A DNA stretch of 64,000 nt from Tsukamurella sp. M9C (GTDB lineage: Bacteria > Actinomycetota > Actinomycetes > Mycobacteriales > Mycobacteriaceae), in contig NZ_JAIULG010000014.1 of assembly GCF_020169415.1 (NCBI RefSeq), positions 18,434 to 82,433 of the forward strand. Reading direction: 5' to 3'. This document shows, piece after piece, positions 11,052 to 21,232 of the stretch. The notes under the pieces were generated by a model that was not told the origin of the DNA, searched no databases, and was given only the letters and a program-made list of their open reading frames with translations. The stretch's first letter is position 1, and every line of letters begins with the position of its first letter. Position numbers and translations under genes: made by a program.

Positions 11052-11538
11052 GACTGGGACCGGCTCAGCGAGGCTCACCCCTTCGGGCACCTCGAGCTCG
11101 CCGTCGATGCTCGCGATCTGCCGGCCGGCGAAGCTGTTGTGCACCTCGAAGTCATCACCGATGCACTCGAACGATGCCTCTCTTTCCCTTCTGTATCACC
11201 GGCTTTCGTCGTGAACTACTCGACTCGGGGTGATCGCGCGGTCGACGATACGAACAATCACCAATTCCACGAAGCCATCTCCACGTCGTCGCTGGCGTTC
11301 CGAAGAACGTGCGTGTCGCCGATTACGCGACCGCCGGTACGAGTCGTCCGGGCGGACGCTCAGCCGGGTGTCACTGGCCTCCGACATCGTGGACGGTGCA
11401 GCGCACCAGATAGCGACCCGTGACCGGCGACGTGTCGTCCGGCTATCGCATCTCCCTGCTCGTTCGGGGTGGATACCGGACTGCCCCGCAAGCCGTGAGC
11501 ACGTCCGGGCCGCCGCCGGGTGGTGGGCGTCCGCGGTA
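11052..11538 (+). pseudogene. Decayed partial copy of the dioxygenase-like gene
   Basis: The stretch repeats the C-terminal end of the intact gene upstream, but spread over all three forward frames. STSSLAF (near 11279) matches ATSQLAF; GRTLSRVSLASDIVDGAAHQIAT (11346-11415; only its core SRVSLASD is exact) matches SRVSLASDSV; TGDVSSGYRISL (from 11423) matches TGDVRAGYRSSL; and the ending TAP...GRPR is conserved to about 11538, where the original stop TAG has become TAC. At least two frameshifts are therefore needed. The 5' part (11052-11240) is open in one frame but matches only weakly. The remnant ends seven bases before the stop codon of the GTPase gene, so it marks the left edge of the defence island. 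Confidence 0.7.
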
Positions 11539-11544
11539 CGCACC

Positions 11545-13128
11545 TCACTCGGGGCGGAGGAGCCCCCTCCCTGCCGCGCACCTCTCGCGTGCATCTTCCA
11601 GGGCAGCACGGAGGCCGTCGGCGAGCTGGGCCTGTCCACCGCCCGCGACTTCGATCAGTTCTGCAGTCTCGGAGACGCGCGCCTCCCATTGCTGGAGAGC
11701 AATCTCGTGGACCTTCTCGATGAAGGAATCGACATGTCCGCGCCACGCAGTCGCCTCGGCCCGCGCCTGAGCGTGGTTGATCAATGCTTCCTCGACCAGT
11801 GGGGCCACCCGATCGATGACGAAGTCCGCCCCGGCGTTCACCTTCCCGACACGACCCGCTTGCGCCGCAACGAACTTTTCCAGGTCACCGATTCCGTCGA
11901 GCCCGGTGGAACGGAGGTGCGTGATCAAGGGAACGCCGACAACGACAGCTTGCACGACGTACGGCGCATACCGCCTCAACTTCTCGTGCAGCTCAGGCGT
12001 CTCAACATCGTCGACCTCGTAATCGATTGCCGCCGAAACAAGTTCATCGAGCTTCTGCCAGTTCGGACTCTGACGTTCGGTCCGCGCGCTGCGATTGACG
12101 TCGTTCGCGAGACGGTCGAGCTCACCGGTTTCCTGCGTAATCCACGAGTCCACGGACTGCGAAAGGGCCGGCCCCACATTGCTCCAAGACTCCGGGCTCG
12201 AGGTGTAGCCGTCGCGTGCTGATACCGCCAGAATGCCACGCAGGCTGGCCTTCGCCGCTGCATCGAGGTGCTCGAGCTCCTCGCGCCAGGCCTGGGTGGC
12301 CTGTTCGACGAGGAGTGCTTGCGCCGCCGCCGACTCCATGTCCGGGAGTTGTGTTGCGATGTCGTCGCACACGCCACGAACGATCGTTCGCCAGTACCTG
12401 TCCGCGGCGGATCCACGCAGGCTCGTGCTCTCGTCCACGATTCCGTCGAGTGCGGCCGAAAGGTCTCCCATTCCGTCCCATGCTCGGTTGGACTCCCATA
12501 CAGCCGGGTCCGGGTCGTGCTCGCTGGCGGCGTACTGGAATCCGTCCGCAGCGACTACGAAGACGGGCACGTCCTCTGCAAGGGCGAACGCGGCTCGCAG
12601 CTCGGCCCGTTTTCTGTCCGCAAGGTCGCTGTAGCCGGCAGGATCCGTCTCCGGATCCACACCGGCCTCGTCGAAACGCGAGATGACGAACCAGAGAGTT
12701 CCCGGATCCCACCCTCGGGCCAGAATCGTCCGCAGCACGTCGAGCTCACCTGTGGCCAGCTGCGGCGTCAGGACGACCACCAGCACATCAGTGGCCATGG
12801 ACGAGGCCAGCGCGTGCGCGGAGTTCGACAGGCCCCGTGCGTCACCTGCTCCCACGGCAAGTCCAGGCGTGTCCCGCAGCCTAATGCCGTGCACTCCCGC
12901 CTCGTTGACATCGAAGGTCTCGTGCCGGGCGCTGATGGTGAGCCAGTCGGGCACGTCCACGCCCGCGTCGACCAGAAGGCGGCGGACGAGGCTGCTCTTA
13001 CCCACGTCGTACGAACCAAGGACCGTGACGACGGGCCGCGGATCGCCGATGAACGCCACCCATTCCTCAACGGCAGAGCCGTCCTCGGCCGCTTCCTCGT
13101 ACCACTGTTTCGCATGTTCGATATTCAT
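11545..13128 (-). CDS. Dynamin-like GTPase, single GTPase domain
   Basis: A 527-residue P-loop GTPase. The G1 loop is VLGSYDVGKSSLV at about 35-47, G3 is DTPGL near 88-92, and the base-recognition region is ISRFDEAG near 150-157 where classical NKxD is replaced. After the GTPase domain come about 330 residues of mainly helical sequence with one hydrophobic stretch (PYVVQAVVVGVPLITHL), as in bacterial dynamin-like proteins. It resembles the second GTPase half of the protein encoded upstream (shared order of motifs and a W-D-G-M/I segment), so the two look like products of a duplication. Four bases separate the genes; they form one operon divergent from BREX. A membrane-remodelling or phage-sensing role is inference. 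Confidence 0.75.
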   Translation of the reverse strand: MNIEHAKQWYEEAAEDGSAVEEWVAFIGDPRPVVTVLGSYDVGKSSLVRRLLVDAGVDVPDWLTISARHETFDVNEAGVHGIRLRDTPGLAVGAGDARGLSNSAHALASSMATDVLVVVLTPQLATGELDVLRTILARGWDPGTLWFVISRFDEAGVDPETDPAGYSDLADRKRAELRAAFALAEDVPVFVVAADGFQYAASEHDPDPAVWESNRAWDGMGDLSAALDGIVDESTSLRGSAADRYWRTIVRGVCDDIATQLPDMESAAAQALLVEQATQAWREELEHLDAAAKASLRGILAVSARDGYTSSPESWSNVGPALSQSVDSWITQETGELDRLANDVNRSARTERQSPNWQKLDELVSAAIDYEVDDVETPELHEKLRRYAPYVVQAVVVGVPLITHLRSTGLDGIGDLEKFVAAQAGRVGKVNAGADFVIDRVAPLVEEALINHAQARAEATAWRGHVDSFIEKVHEIALQQWEARVSETAELIEVAGGGQAQLADGLRAALEDARERCAAGRGLLRPE

Positions 13129-13132
13129 CGTG

Positions 13133-16100
13133 TCAGTCCTTCACATTCTCGATGTGGGTCAGGTCCGCCGCGTCCGATAGGAGCTCGGAGATGCGAAGGC
13201 GCTCCGCGTGCAACGCCTCCCACTCTGCGAAAGACTCAGCGTGCGTGACGCGAATCTCCTCGCGCAGGTCGCGCACGGTCGTTGCGAAGTCCGAGAGAAC
13301 TGCGCCAGGACCGGGGTGTTCCTCGTCGCCACGCATCACCGATTCCACCAACTCCGCTGAGCTCGCGCGCAGCCGTTCCTCCGCTTCGACCTTCGCCAGG
13401 CGCATCTTGTTCGCTGCGACGGAGTCAGCGTGAAGTTTGTATGATTCGAGCCCCGCTGCCACGAGGCTCAGAATCGGCGCGACCTTGCCGACCGCCTTGC
13501 CTGCGTTCACCGCGCCCCACGGCCGGAATTTCACGCCGACCGCCTTGCCGATGGCGTAGACGGCGTCCCTGTTTCCCAGCGTCTGGGCCAGTCCGGCGGA
13601 CAGCCTGAATGCGCTGGATCCCGCAGCGGCGGCCCCGCTGCCCTGGCCACCCGGCGCACCGATGAAGTCGTCGGCTGATCCTCCCGGCCGCATTCCAGCG
13701 AACTCGATGCGCGTGAACTCCAGTTCACGCCGGATCGCCGACGAGTGTTCCTCCACCAGGTGTTGGCTCTCCGTAGCGATGACATCGAACAGTCGCTCCA
13801 GATCGCGCGAGAAGGACTCGTCGAGCCACCCGTCAACGGCATCCCTGAGGCCGCTGCCGTCGCCCGGCGCGATTTTCCGTATCTCGTCGATCGTGCAATC
13901 CGTTCGGCGGCGTACGGCCTTGGCGATCCGCTCTCGCACCGAATCCTCCAGGATTCGCGCCTCGTTCTCGGCCGCAGTGAGCGCACGGATCAGGTCCTCT
14001 GTCGCGTCGGACTCGTGCTCGAGCTCCCGGGATCGGTCGTCGACCACCTGCCCACGACGTGCCAGGATCATGCACGCCTCGTCGATGATTCCCCGGGTAG
14101 CTCCGGAACGTGCTGCACCACGGCTGAATCCGAGGAGCGCACTCTTGAGGGGGTCGATGCCGTCCCACGACCGGTTCTCGTCGAAGTCGGACGGTACGAC
14201 GGTGGTCCGATCCGCGTACTGGCCGAACGGATCGCCTGCCACCAGGTGAACCTGCAGGTCGTCGATATCGACGGACATGGACGCGAGCGCTCCCCGCAGT
14301 TCGGCGGCCTTGAGCTCCCTCAGACGTGCGAAGTCCTCAGGCACGATAGTCGGGTCCGCACCCAATTCGTCGGCCCGGTTCACGAGGAACAGCACCCTCC
14401 GCGCCTTACCCACAGTGAGGTCGGTCCCGGCCACGATCGATTCGAGCAGCCCAGTATCGCCGATCATCAGGTTGACGTGCACGACCACGATGACGAGCGC
14501 AGCGCTGACCGTCGCCGCCAGGGCGATGGAGTCGTGATGCGCCCGACCACTCTGGAACCCGGGACAGTCGACGATGCGAAAATGCCCTGCGTCACAGACC
14601 TGAACGGTGTCTGTCGCGACAGCACCGGAGATCCGGAGATCTCGCGGTTCCGTGGCGCCCACCTCTGCCAGAAGACGTTTGACCAGACTGCTCTTGCCCG
14701 CGCTGTAGTCACCCACCACCACGACCGACGGGACGCCGTCGAACACGGCGAAGATGCTCTCGATCCGACCGTTGGTCTTTTCGTCCACCACGCCGTCGAT
14801 CCGTGAAAGCCATTTGTCCAGGCGTTCTTGGTCTATAGGGGTCCAGGCTCTGGCGATGAAGCGGTCCAACCGCATCCGATCGTCGGCGCGCACTGCAGCG
14901 AGGTGATCGAGCACCTCCGCGCGGGTCTCGACCGATGCCGCGTCTGCGGCATCGATCCAATCCTCACCCAGCCAGACATCTGCCGAGGTAAGGGCACGGG
15001 CGGAATCTCGCCTCCGGCTCGCCATGACCTCGGCGACCGCACAATCGATGACCTCCCGCGGCTCAGGCGAGCGGCGGATCCGGTCACGACTCTGAGCTAT
15101 CCCGATGTTCGCCGCCGGGACGGACTGCGCGTACCGGTTCAGCTTCACCACGTGATCCAACGCCTCGATGACATGTGGCGCGGCGGCATTCCACTTCTGC
15201 TCGCGAAAGGCGTGACGCAGATCCGCCTCCACCGTGTCGAAGGACTCGTTCACCGCATCTCGCACGCCTTGGAGTGCACGCGATCGGTGCCGGTCACCGT
15301 CCTTCTGGCCATCCGCGCTCAGCTTGTCCCCAAGAGCTCCCGCTGCCGCGCTGACAGCGCTCAACCCGATGACCGCCGTACCGCTCACCCACCCGGCAGG
15401 ATTCCAGAAATTGGTCACCGCAGGCAGCACGAGCACGCCGCCTGCCGCAGATGCACCGATACCGACGACCCTCAGAACACGTCCGAAAACGCCCTTCAAT
15501 CCACCGTCTCGTCGGGCTCCCGCCTCACCACCCAGCGCCACGTCCTGATCGCCCTGCGCAAGAACGATGCTCACCCTGCGGTTGAGAAACGCACCTGCGG
15601 CAGCCCACATCTCGGCGACCGCCGCAGTGAGGTCCTCGCGGTGGCGTTCGTACACGTCTCGGATGTCCTCGGCTGCGGTGTCGTCCCCGTTCTCGAGGTT
15701 CACGCTCACCAGGGTCTCGACCTCGTTCAACACCAATTGCCGTGGCGCTGCCAAGTGCTTCTCTACGAGCCTCTCGAAGTATCGGTCGATGGACCCGCTC
15801 GCCGTTCCGAGATACGGACCACCACGTGCCTCCTCAGCGTCCGCGAGGATCGGCGCACTGTCACCGAGCAGATCCGACCGGTTCTCCTCCTCCGGGTAGC
15901 CCAGGACCTCGATCAGCTTCATCGCCGTGACATCGGCCAGCGCGATGCGATCCTCCACATCAGTGACCATGGCCGCGAGGTCGGCCGAGGCTCGGCCTGC
16001 GGCCCCCCGCAGCCCGTCTCGCATCGATGCCCTCCGCAGATCCGCAGCGCCGTGTGCGATCGTGCTCACGATGAGTTGTTCGAGTGTCGGGAAGTTCGAA

Positions 16101-16960
16101 CTCGTGAGCAGGTAGTCAGTGCCGAACTGCTCGCGTTCCACGGCGAGGCTATCCCGTGCCGGCCCCGAGTAGGGCTCGGACGCTCGCGCAAAAAGGGCCC
16201 GCTGAGCGTGGTAGGCAACGATCGGCGTACCAGTGAGCCCTATCCGGTCGAGCTCAGTACGGATATTGCCGGCGTGCTCGGCTACAGCGCGCGATAGCGT
16301 CTTCCGCGCTGCCACCGCGGCAAGCCTGCGCGAGTGGCGCCAGCGTGGATTCCGCACGTTCAAGACCGCTATCACGGGCTTGCCGAACTCCTGGACCCAC
16401 GCCGCGATCTTGCCGAACTCCGACGCTTGCTGGCTCTGGCTGTCGAAGCAGAGGAGAACCAGGTCGGCCTTCTCGACGGCCCGCCGCGCTCTGCTCTCAA
16501 GAATCGAGCGACGCTCCCGAGCGGAGTCCTTCGACGGGAGCTCGGTCCCCTCGTCGCTATCTGGCCGCCCCCAGCCATTGATCCCCGGAGTGTCCCAGAG
16601 CTGGCACTTGTTCCAGGCGACCGGGGTGACCTCGGTGGTGAAGTCGCTGTGGCCGTCTGACACACGCGCACCATCCAGGTGCCCCAGGATGGATAGCAAT
16701 GTGCTTTTCCCTGCCCCGGTGCGGCCGAAGAACGCGATGTTGAACGTGTCGCCCTGCCCGGCATCGCCGATGAGTCCAGCGGATACCTGGGCGAATTCCG
16801 TGATAATCCGTCGAAGCTCGCTGCTCTCGGCCATCCCGGGCGTAAGCACCGATTCGATCGCGGACCGGATGTCAGCGACAACTCCGCGCAGTTCGTCGCG
16901 TTCGGTCTCGGCCTGTTGGACTGCATCGTCGATCGCACTTTCCAAAGGTGAATTCACCAT
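13133..16960 (-). CDS. Large dynamin-like protein with two GTPase domains
   Basis: About 1275 residues with two GTPase modules in one chain. Module one: P-loop FFGRTGAGKSTLL (about 79-90), G3 WDTPG near 122-126, then VIAVLNVRNPRW. Module two: VVVGDYSAGKSSLV (about 746-760), IVDCPGFQSG, and FLVNRADE as the base-specificity loop. Between them lies a glycine-rich hydrophobic pair (about 498-542) that could be a membrane hairpin or paddle. The two-GTPase plan resembles bacterial DynA-type dynamins, but similarity is only at architecture level. The start is uncertain: an ATG at 16960 is used, with a GTG at 17029 as an alternative adding 23 residues. It is transcribed away from pglW. Confidence 0.75.
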   Translation of the reverse strand: MVNSPLESAIDDAVQQAETERDELRGVVADIRSAIESVLTPGMAESSELRRIITEFAQVSAGLIGDAGQGDTFNIAFFGRTGAGKSTLLSILGHLDGARVSDGHSDFTTEVTPVAWNKCQLWDTPGINGWGRPDSDEGTELPSKDSARERRSILESRARRAVEKADLVLLCFDSQSQQASEFGKIAAWVQEFGKPVIAVLNVRNPRWRHSRRLAAVAARKTLSRAVAEHAGNIRTELDRIGLTGTPIVAYHAQRALFARASEPYSGPARDSLAVEREQFGTDYLLTSSNFPTLEQLIVSTIAHGAADLRRASMRDGLRGAAGRASADLAAMVTDVEDRIALADVTAMKLIEVLGYPEEENRSDLLGDSAPILADAEEARGGPYLGTASGSIDRYFERLVEKHLAAPRQLVLNEVETLVSVNLENGDDTAAEDIRDVYERHREDLTAAVAEMWAAAGAFLNRRVSIVLAQGDQDVALGGEAGARRDGGLKGVFGRVLRVVGIGASAAGGVLVLPAVTNFWNPAGWVSGTAVIGLSAVSAAAGALGDKLSADGQKDGDRHRSRALQGVRDAVNESFDTVEADLRHAFREQKWNAAAPHVIEALDHVVKLNRYAQSVPAANIGIAQSRDRIRRSPEPREVIDCAVAEVMASRRRDSARALTSADVWLGEDWIDAADAASVETRAEVLDHLAAVRADDRMRLDRFIARAWTPIDQERLDKWLSRIDGVVDEKTNGRIESIFAVFDGVPSVVVVGDYSAGKSSLVKRLLAEVGATEPRDLRISGAVATDTVQVCDAGHFRIVDCPGFQSGRAHHDSIALAATVSAALVIVVVHVNLMIGDTGLLESIVAGTDLTVGKARRVLFLVNRADELGADPTIVPEDFARLRELKAAELRGALASMSVDIDDLQVHLVAGDPFGQYADRTTVVPSDFDENRSWDGIDPLKSALLGFSRGAARSGATRGIIDEACMILARRGQVVDDRSRELEHESDATEDLIRALTAAENEARILEDSVRERIAKAVRRRTDCTIDEIRKIAPGDGSGLRDAVDGWLDESFSRDLERLFDVIATESQHLVEEHSSAIRRELEFTRIEFAGMRPGGSADDFIGAPGGQGSGAAAAGSSAFRLSAGLAQTLGNRDAVYAIGKAVGVKFRPWGAVNAGKAVGKVAPILSLVAAGLESYKLHADSVAANKMRLAKVEAEERLRASSAELVESVMRGDEEHPGPGAVLSDFATTVRDLREEIRVTHAESFAEWEALHAERLRISELLSDAADLTHIENVKD

Positions 16961-17191
16961 GCAACGAAGCCCCACCGCTTCGAATGCTTCGCAGACGGGA
17001 CTGAGCGCTCCTGAGCACGACCTGACCACAGTTCTTCAGCCATGCGCGACATCGTAAGGCGCATCTCCGACATGTTTCCGACCGTTTCGCAGCGTAATGC
17101 CCGTTGCCGAAGAGAGACGCAGCTCTGATTGATATCGTCGCCGGGGAGATCCCGCGCGCCCGCGCGGGTGGGGTGTCGGGAGGTTCCAACG

Positions 17192-20100
17192 GTGGGTGGC
17201 GAGGATCGCTGGATCGAGGTCACGCCGTCGAACTACGCCCACGAGGCGGCAGGCCTCCGACTGCTCCGTGAGATCTTCCCGAACACCTCCCCCTACCGCG
17301 CGTGGACGAACTTCGAATTCATGGACGGCCAGGGGCAGTGGCACGAGATCGACGCCGCGATCCTGGGTCGCGGTCGCCTGCACCTCGTCGAGATGAAGTC
17401 CTACGCCGGCCACCTCACCGGCACGGAGCAGACCTGGACTCGGCGTTTTGGCAACGGGCGTACCAAAACGGAGCGTTCGCCGCTCATCCTCACCCGCCGC
17501 AAGGCGCAACGACTCTCCTCTCGGATCAAGGACGAAGCACGCAAGGTCGCAATCGAGCACGACCTCGACCCGAACAAGGTCGACCGCGCGCTCCCCTGGA
17601 TCCAGGAGTGCGTGTACCTCCACGGCGACGACTTCACGACCGACCTCAGCGACCTGGCCCGCTCGAGCCTGTTCAGCATCGACGGCCTCGAATCCGTGAC
17701 CGGGCTTCCCGGGATCTCCACCCGCGTCCTCGAGCCTCCACGCGATCGCCAACCGATCCACGAGGACATCAGCGTGATCGTCGGCTTGGCGATGCGCGCG
17801 ATCACCGGCCATCGCCGCGCGGAGCGGCACGCGGGCTCGTGGACCATCAACGGCCAGCCGCTCGCCGCCGGCGACGATTGGCAGGAGTGGGAGGCGCAGC
17901 ACCAGACCACGAATTCCAAGGCGCGCGCTCGGATCATCAGCATGCCGCCCGGCACCCCGACGCAGGCGCGGCTCGCCCGCTTCCGCGCCATGAACCGCGA
18001 GTTCACGCTGCTCGAGGGCCTCCGCCACGAGTCGATCGTCTCCCCCATCGATCTCCCCCAGGACACGCACGGCAACACCGTGATCGTGTATCCCGAGATC
18101 GAAGGATTCACGCCCCTCGACCTGTATCTCGCCGAGCACGTTCTCACCGCCGACCAGCAACTCGAGGTCCTCCAACAGGCCGCCGACGCTCTGGCCTACG
18201 CCCACCGCAACCACGTCGCGCACCGCGGGCTCACCCCCGGCAGCGTGCTGGTGAAGGTCGACGACGGTGCCGTATCCGTGAAACTGGTGGACTGGACGTG
18301 GGCGGGCAAGATCCATCAGGGCACCGCCACACCGGGCACGGCCCTGGGGTCCTCCGAACAACCCACGCAGAACGACGTCTTCCAGGCGCCCGAGGATCGG
18401 TGGGCGCAGGACGCCGACCGCGTCGCGATCGACATGTTCTCGCTCGGAGCGCTCGCCTACTTCCTCCTCTCGGGCGGTGACGCGCCTGCGCGTGACCGGG
18501 CCGAGCTCCTGAACCGCCTTCGCCAGGAGGGCGGGCTCGACCTCGCCGCCTCGGGTCGGTTCGTCGACGGTGCCCTCCGCGACCTGGTCCTCAAGGTCAC
18601 GTCGCCGCAGGCGACCAAACGCACGAAGCCGATCACCACGAAGGATGACACGTTCGGCGCCCAGGAGTTCGCCGGCGCGCTGGCGAACCACCGCAAGAGC
18701 ACCGCCGACGACGCGCCCGAGGTCGATCCGCTCAATCCTGCCCAGGATGATGTGATCGACGACCGTTTCGATGTGGTCAAGGTGCTGGGCGCGGGATCGA
18801 CCGCCCGCGGCATCCTGGTCCGGGACCGCGAGGCCGACGATGCGGAGCGCGTCCTCAAGGTCGGCATCGACGACGGTGCCGCCTCTCGCCTGGCCGACGA
18901 GGCCGAGACCCTGCGTTCCGTGGCCGACCTCGCACCGTCCCTGACGGGAGTGGTCCGGCTCATCGAGGGCCCGAAGCAGTTGCCGCGCGGCCGAACCGCG
19001 CTCCTGCTCACCTACTGCGGCCAGCAGACCCTGGCCGATCTGGTGCGCTACGACTCGGTTTCGGAGAACCGCCTCAAGCTATGGGGCACAGAGCTGCTCA
19101 ACACGTTGATCGGCCTCGACGAAGCCGGCATCACTCACCGCGACATCAAGCCGTCCAACCTGGGCCTGTACCGCGAGCCCGGACGCAACACGCAGCCACG
19201 GCTGGTGCTCTTCGACTTCTCCCTCGCCCGGGCGTCGGCGGATTCGATCGAGGCCGGCACTCCCCCGTACCGGGACCCGGACCTGGGCATCGGTACCCGT
19301 CGCGCGTACGACTCCGCCGCCGAGCGCTACTCCGTAGCGGTGGTCCTGTACGAGATGGCCACGGCGTCCACGCCGCTGTACGGCGACGGCCGGAGCGACC
19401 CCAGCGCCCTCACCGACGAGCCGACCATCGAGGTGGAGGACTTCGTCGCGCACGACTTCGCTCCCACCCGCGCGCAGGCCCTCACGGAGTTCTTCCGCCG
19501 CGCGCTCGCACGGGATGCGCGCAAGCGCTTCGATACGGCTGCGGCGATGCGCGAAGCGTGGACCGCGGTGTTCGCAGCGAAGACGCAAGACCCGACGCCG
19601 CCCGCGGCTCCCACGACGAAGGCCAAGCCTGCCAGACCGGAAACCACCTCGCCTCCGCTGACCAGCCTGACCGGTATCACGGACGCGATGCTCGCCGTCG
19701 CGGGGACCAAGGTATCGGGAGTCCGGCGACAGGTGGTCGCCCTCCTGCTCGGCACCCACGAGCAATCCCCCGCCGATCCCTTCGAGTCGTACGGCCGACT
19801 GGCGGAGATCCTGGAGGTGACGCCGGGCCGGATCGCACAGATCTTCACGGAGTTCTCCACGCTGTGGCAGAAGAATCCACAGTTGAACAGCACGATCGAG
19901 AAGATCTACGGCTCGGTGATCGCGCTGCTGGAGTCCTCCGGCGGAGTCTCGACACCGGATCTGCTTGCCCGCGAACTGGTTGCAGGCTTCGACGACTCGG
20001 CGGATCGGATTCTGGAGCGCCGCGCGCTCGGGGTCCTGCGCATCGCGCTCGCGTCCGGTCTGGACGCCGACGGTGCGCGGATCAGCCCGGTCCGGCGGCA

Positions 20101-21232
20101 GGCCACCGGCAGTGTCGCGATGCTCACGCTCTCCAAGCAGGCCCAAGCACTGCCCCGGGAGTTGGCGAAGGCCGCGGAGAAGTTGGTCGACGGTGCCGAG
20201 GCCGACGGCCGGGCCCTCGTCGGTCCCGCCGACGCGACCGCCGAGCTGCGCCGAGCCGCAGCGAAGATACTGGGAGATACCGCAGATCAGGTGGAGGTGC
20301 CGACGCACGTCCTGCTGCGGATCGCGGCTACGTCGTCCGCGGAGGTCGCCCTGTCCGCCCGCGATGAGCTGCACCGGATCCCTCTGGATCCTAGGGCTGC
20401 GCTGCGAGAGGTCCTTGCGGGCGCGTCTCGCACCGAAACCTTCACGGTGAAGACCTTGCGCTCCCGCATCGCGGCGCGGTTCCCGCACGCGGCGCCGCTG
20501 CCGTCCGGCGATGCGCTGCACGCACTCGTTGAGGACGTGCTCCCCGGCACCGAGTGGAACACGGACGAACAGCGTTTCCAGCGAAAGCCCGATCCGGACC
20601 AGTTCACGAAGGTCCCGACCTACACCACGCGGACGGCCGCACCGACGCAGCTTCAGTCCGGTAGCGAGCTGGAGGTGCTGCTGGCCAGTAGCTCCCGCGA
20701 TCGGACGTTCCGCGCGATCGGCGTACCGCTGGGCGACACCGATCGTGTCGCTGAGGCGATCGCTGCCCGCTTCGGCGCGGTGCACATCGACGTGACCGAC
20801 GTACTGCTGAGCGAGATGCGCGCCCGCGCGGCTGCGGCCGGGATGCCGTGGGAGGCGATCGTCGCCGCCGATTCCGGCGCATCGACCGACCGGGAGGGGC
20901 TGCGCGGCTTCGTGTCCCAGTGCGTACCGGCCATCGCGGATCGGGTCGCAGAAGCCGGCGCGCCGGTCGTCCTCACCGACCTGTCGACGCTCGCAGCATA
21001 CGGCCAACTCGGTGTGCTGCAATGCTGGGTGGACGTGACGAATCCGCCGCCGCACGCGGTCTGGGCCCTGGTGCCGCAGCCGGAGGAGTCCGGTGGCCGG
21101 CCCGGTGCCAGGATCGACGACATCGCGCTCCCCCAGTCCGCGCCGGAGCAGTTCGTCCAGGCATCCGACGACGATGTCCATGCCCTGATCTCCACCTCCA
21201 CACCTAGTTCTCCCGAGGAGTCGCTTCAATGA
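17192..21232 (+). CDS. pglW: BREX-2 serine/threonine kinase PglW with NERD domain
   Basis: A 1346-residue protein, the first gene of the BREX type 2 operon. Domains in order: an N-terminal NERD nuclease-like domain (HEID around 51-54, VEMK at 66-69); a first kinase-like domain (about 255-500) in which the catalytic loop reads HRGLTPG, lacking the HRD aspartate, so a likely pseudokinase; a second kinase domain (about 520-810) with glycine loop GAGSTARG, Lys556, HRDIKPSN at 649-656 and DFS at 675-677, probably active; then about 500 residues of helical C-terminus typical of PglW. In Streptomyces Pgl the kinase is required for phage resistance. The GTG start at 17192 follows GGGAGG; earlier in-frame starts lack such a site. 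Its stop overlaps pglX. Confidence 0.92.
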   Translation: MGGEDRWIEVTPSNYAHEAAGLRLLREIFPNTSPYRAWTNFEFMDGQGQWHEIDAAILGRGRLHLVEMKSYAGHLTGTEQTWTRRFGNGRTKTERSPLILTRRKAQRLSSRIKDEARKVAIEHDLDPNKVDRALPWIQECVYLHGDDFTTDLSDLARSSLFSIDGLESVTGLPGISTRVLEPPRDRQPIHEDISVIVGLAMRAITGHRRAERHAGSWTINGQPLAAGDDWQEWEAQHQTTNSKARARIISMPPGTPTQARLARFRAMNREFTLLEGLRHESIVSPIDLPQDTHGNTVIVYPEIEGFTPLDLYLAEHVLTADQQLEVLQQAADALAYAHRNHVAHRGLTPGSVLVKVDDGAVSVKLVDWTWAGKIHQGTATPGTALGSSEQPTQNDVFQAPEDRWAQDADRVAIDMFSLGALAYFLLSGGDAPARDRAELLNRLRQEGGLDLAASGRFVDGALRDLVLKVTSPQATKRTKPITTKDDTFGAQEFAGALANHRKSTADDAPEVDPLNPAQDDVIDDRFDVVKVLGAGSTARGILVRDREADDAERVLKVGIDDGAASRLADEAETLRSVADLAPSLTGVVRLIEGPKQLPRGRTALLLTYCGQQTLADLVRYDSVSENRLKLWGTELLNTLIGLDEAGITHRDIKPSNLGLYREPGRNTQPRLVLFDFSLARASADSIEAGTPPYRDPDLGIGTRRAYDSAAERYSVAVVLYEMATASTPLYGDGRSDPSALTDEPTIEVEDFVAHDFAPTRAQALTEFFRRALARDARKRFDTAAAMREAWTAVFAAKTQDPTPPAAPTTKAKPARPETTSPPLTSLTGITDAMLAVAGTKVSGVRRQVVALLLGTHEQSPADPFESYGRLAEILEVTPGRIAQIFTEFSTLWQKNPQLNSTIEKIYGSVIALLESSGGVSTPDLLARELVAGFDDSADRILERRALGVLRIALASGLDADGARISPVRRQATGSVAMLTLSKQAQALPRELAKAAEKLVDGAEADGRALVGPADATAELRRAAAKILGDTADQVEVPTHVLLRIAATSSAEVALSARDELHRIPLDPRAALREVLAGASRTETFTVKTLRSRIAARFPHAAPLPSGDALHALVEDVLPGTEWNTDEQRFQRKPDPDQFTKVPTYTTRTAAPTQLQSGSELEVLLASSSRDRTFRAIGVPLGDTDRVAEAIAARFGAVHIDVTDVLLSEMRARAAAAGMPWEAIVAADSGASTDREGLRGFVSQCVPAIADRVAEAGAPVVLTDLSTLAAYGQLGVLQCWVDVTNPPPHAVWALVPQPEESGGRPGARIDDIALPQSAPEQFVQASDDDVHALISTSTPSSPEESLQ

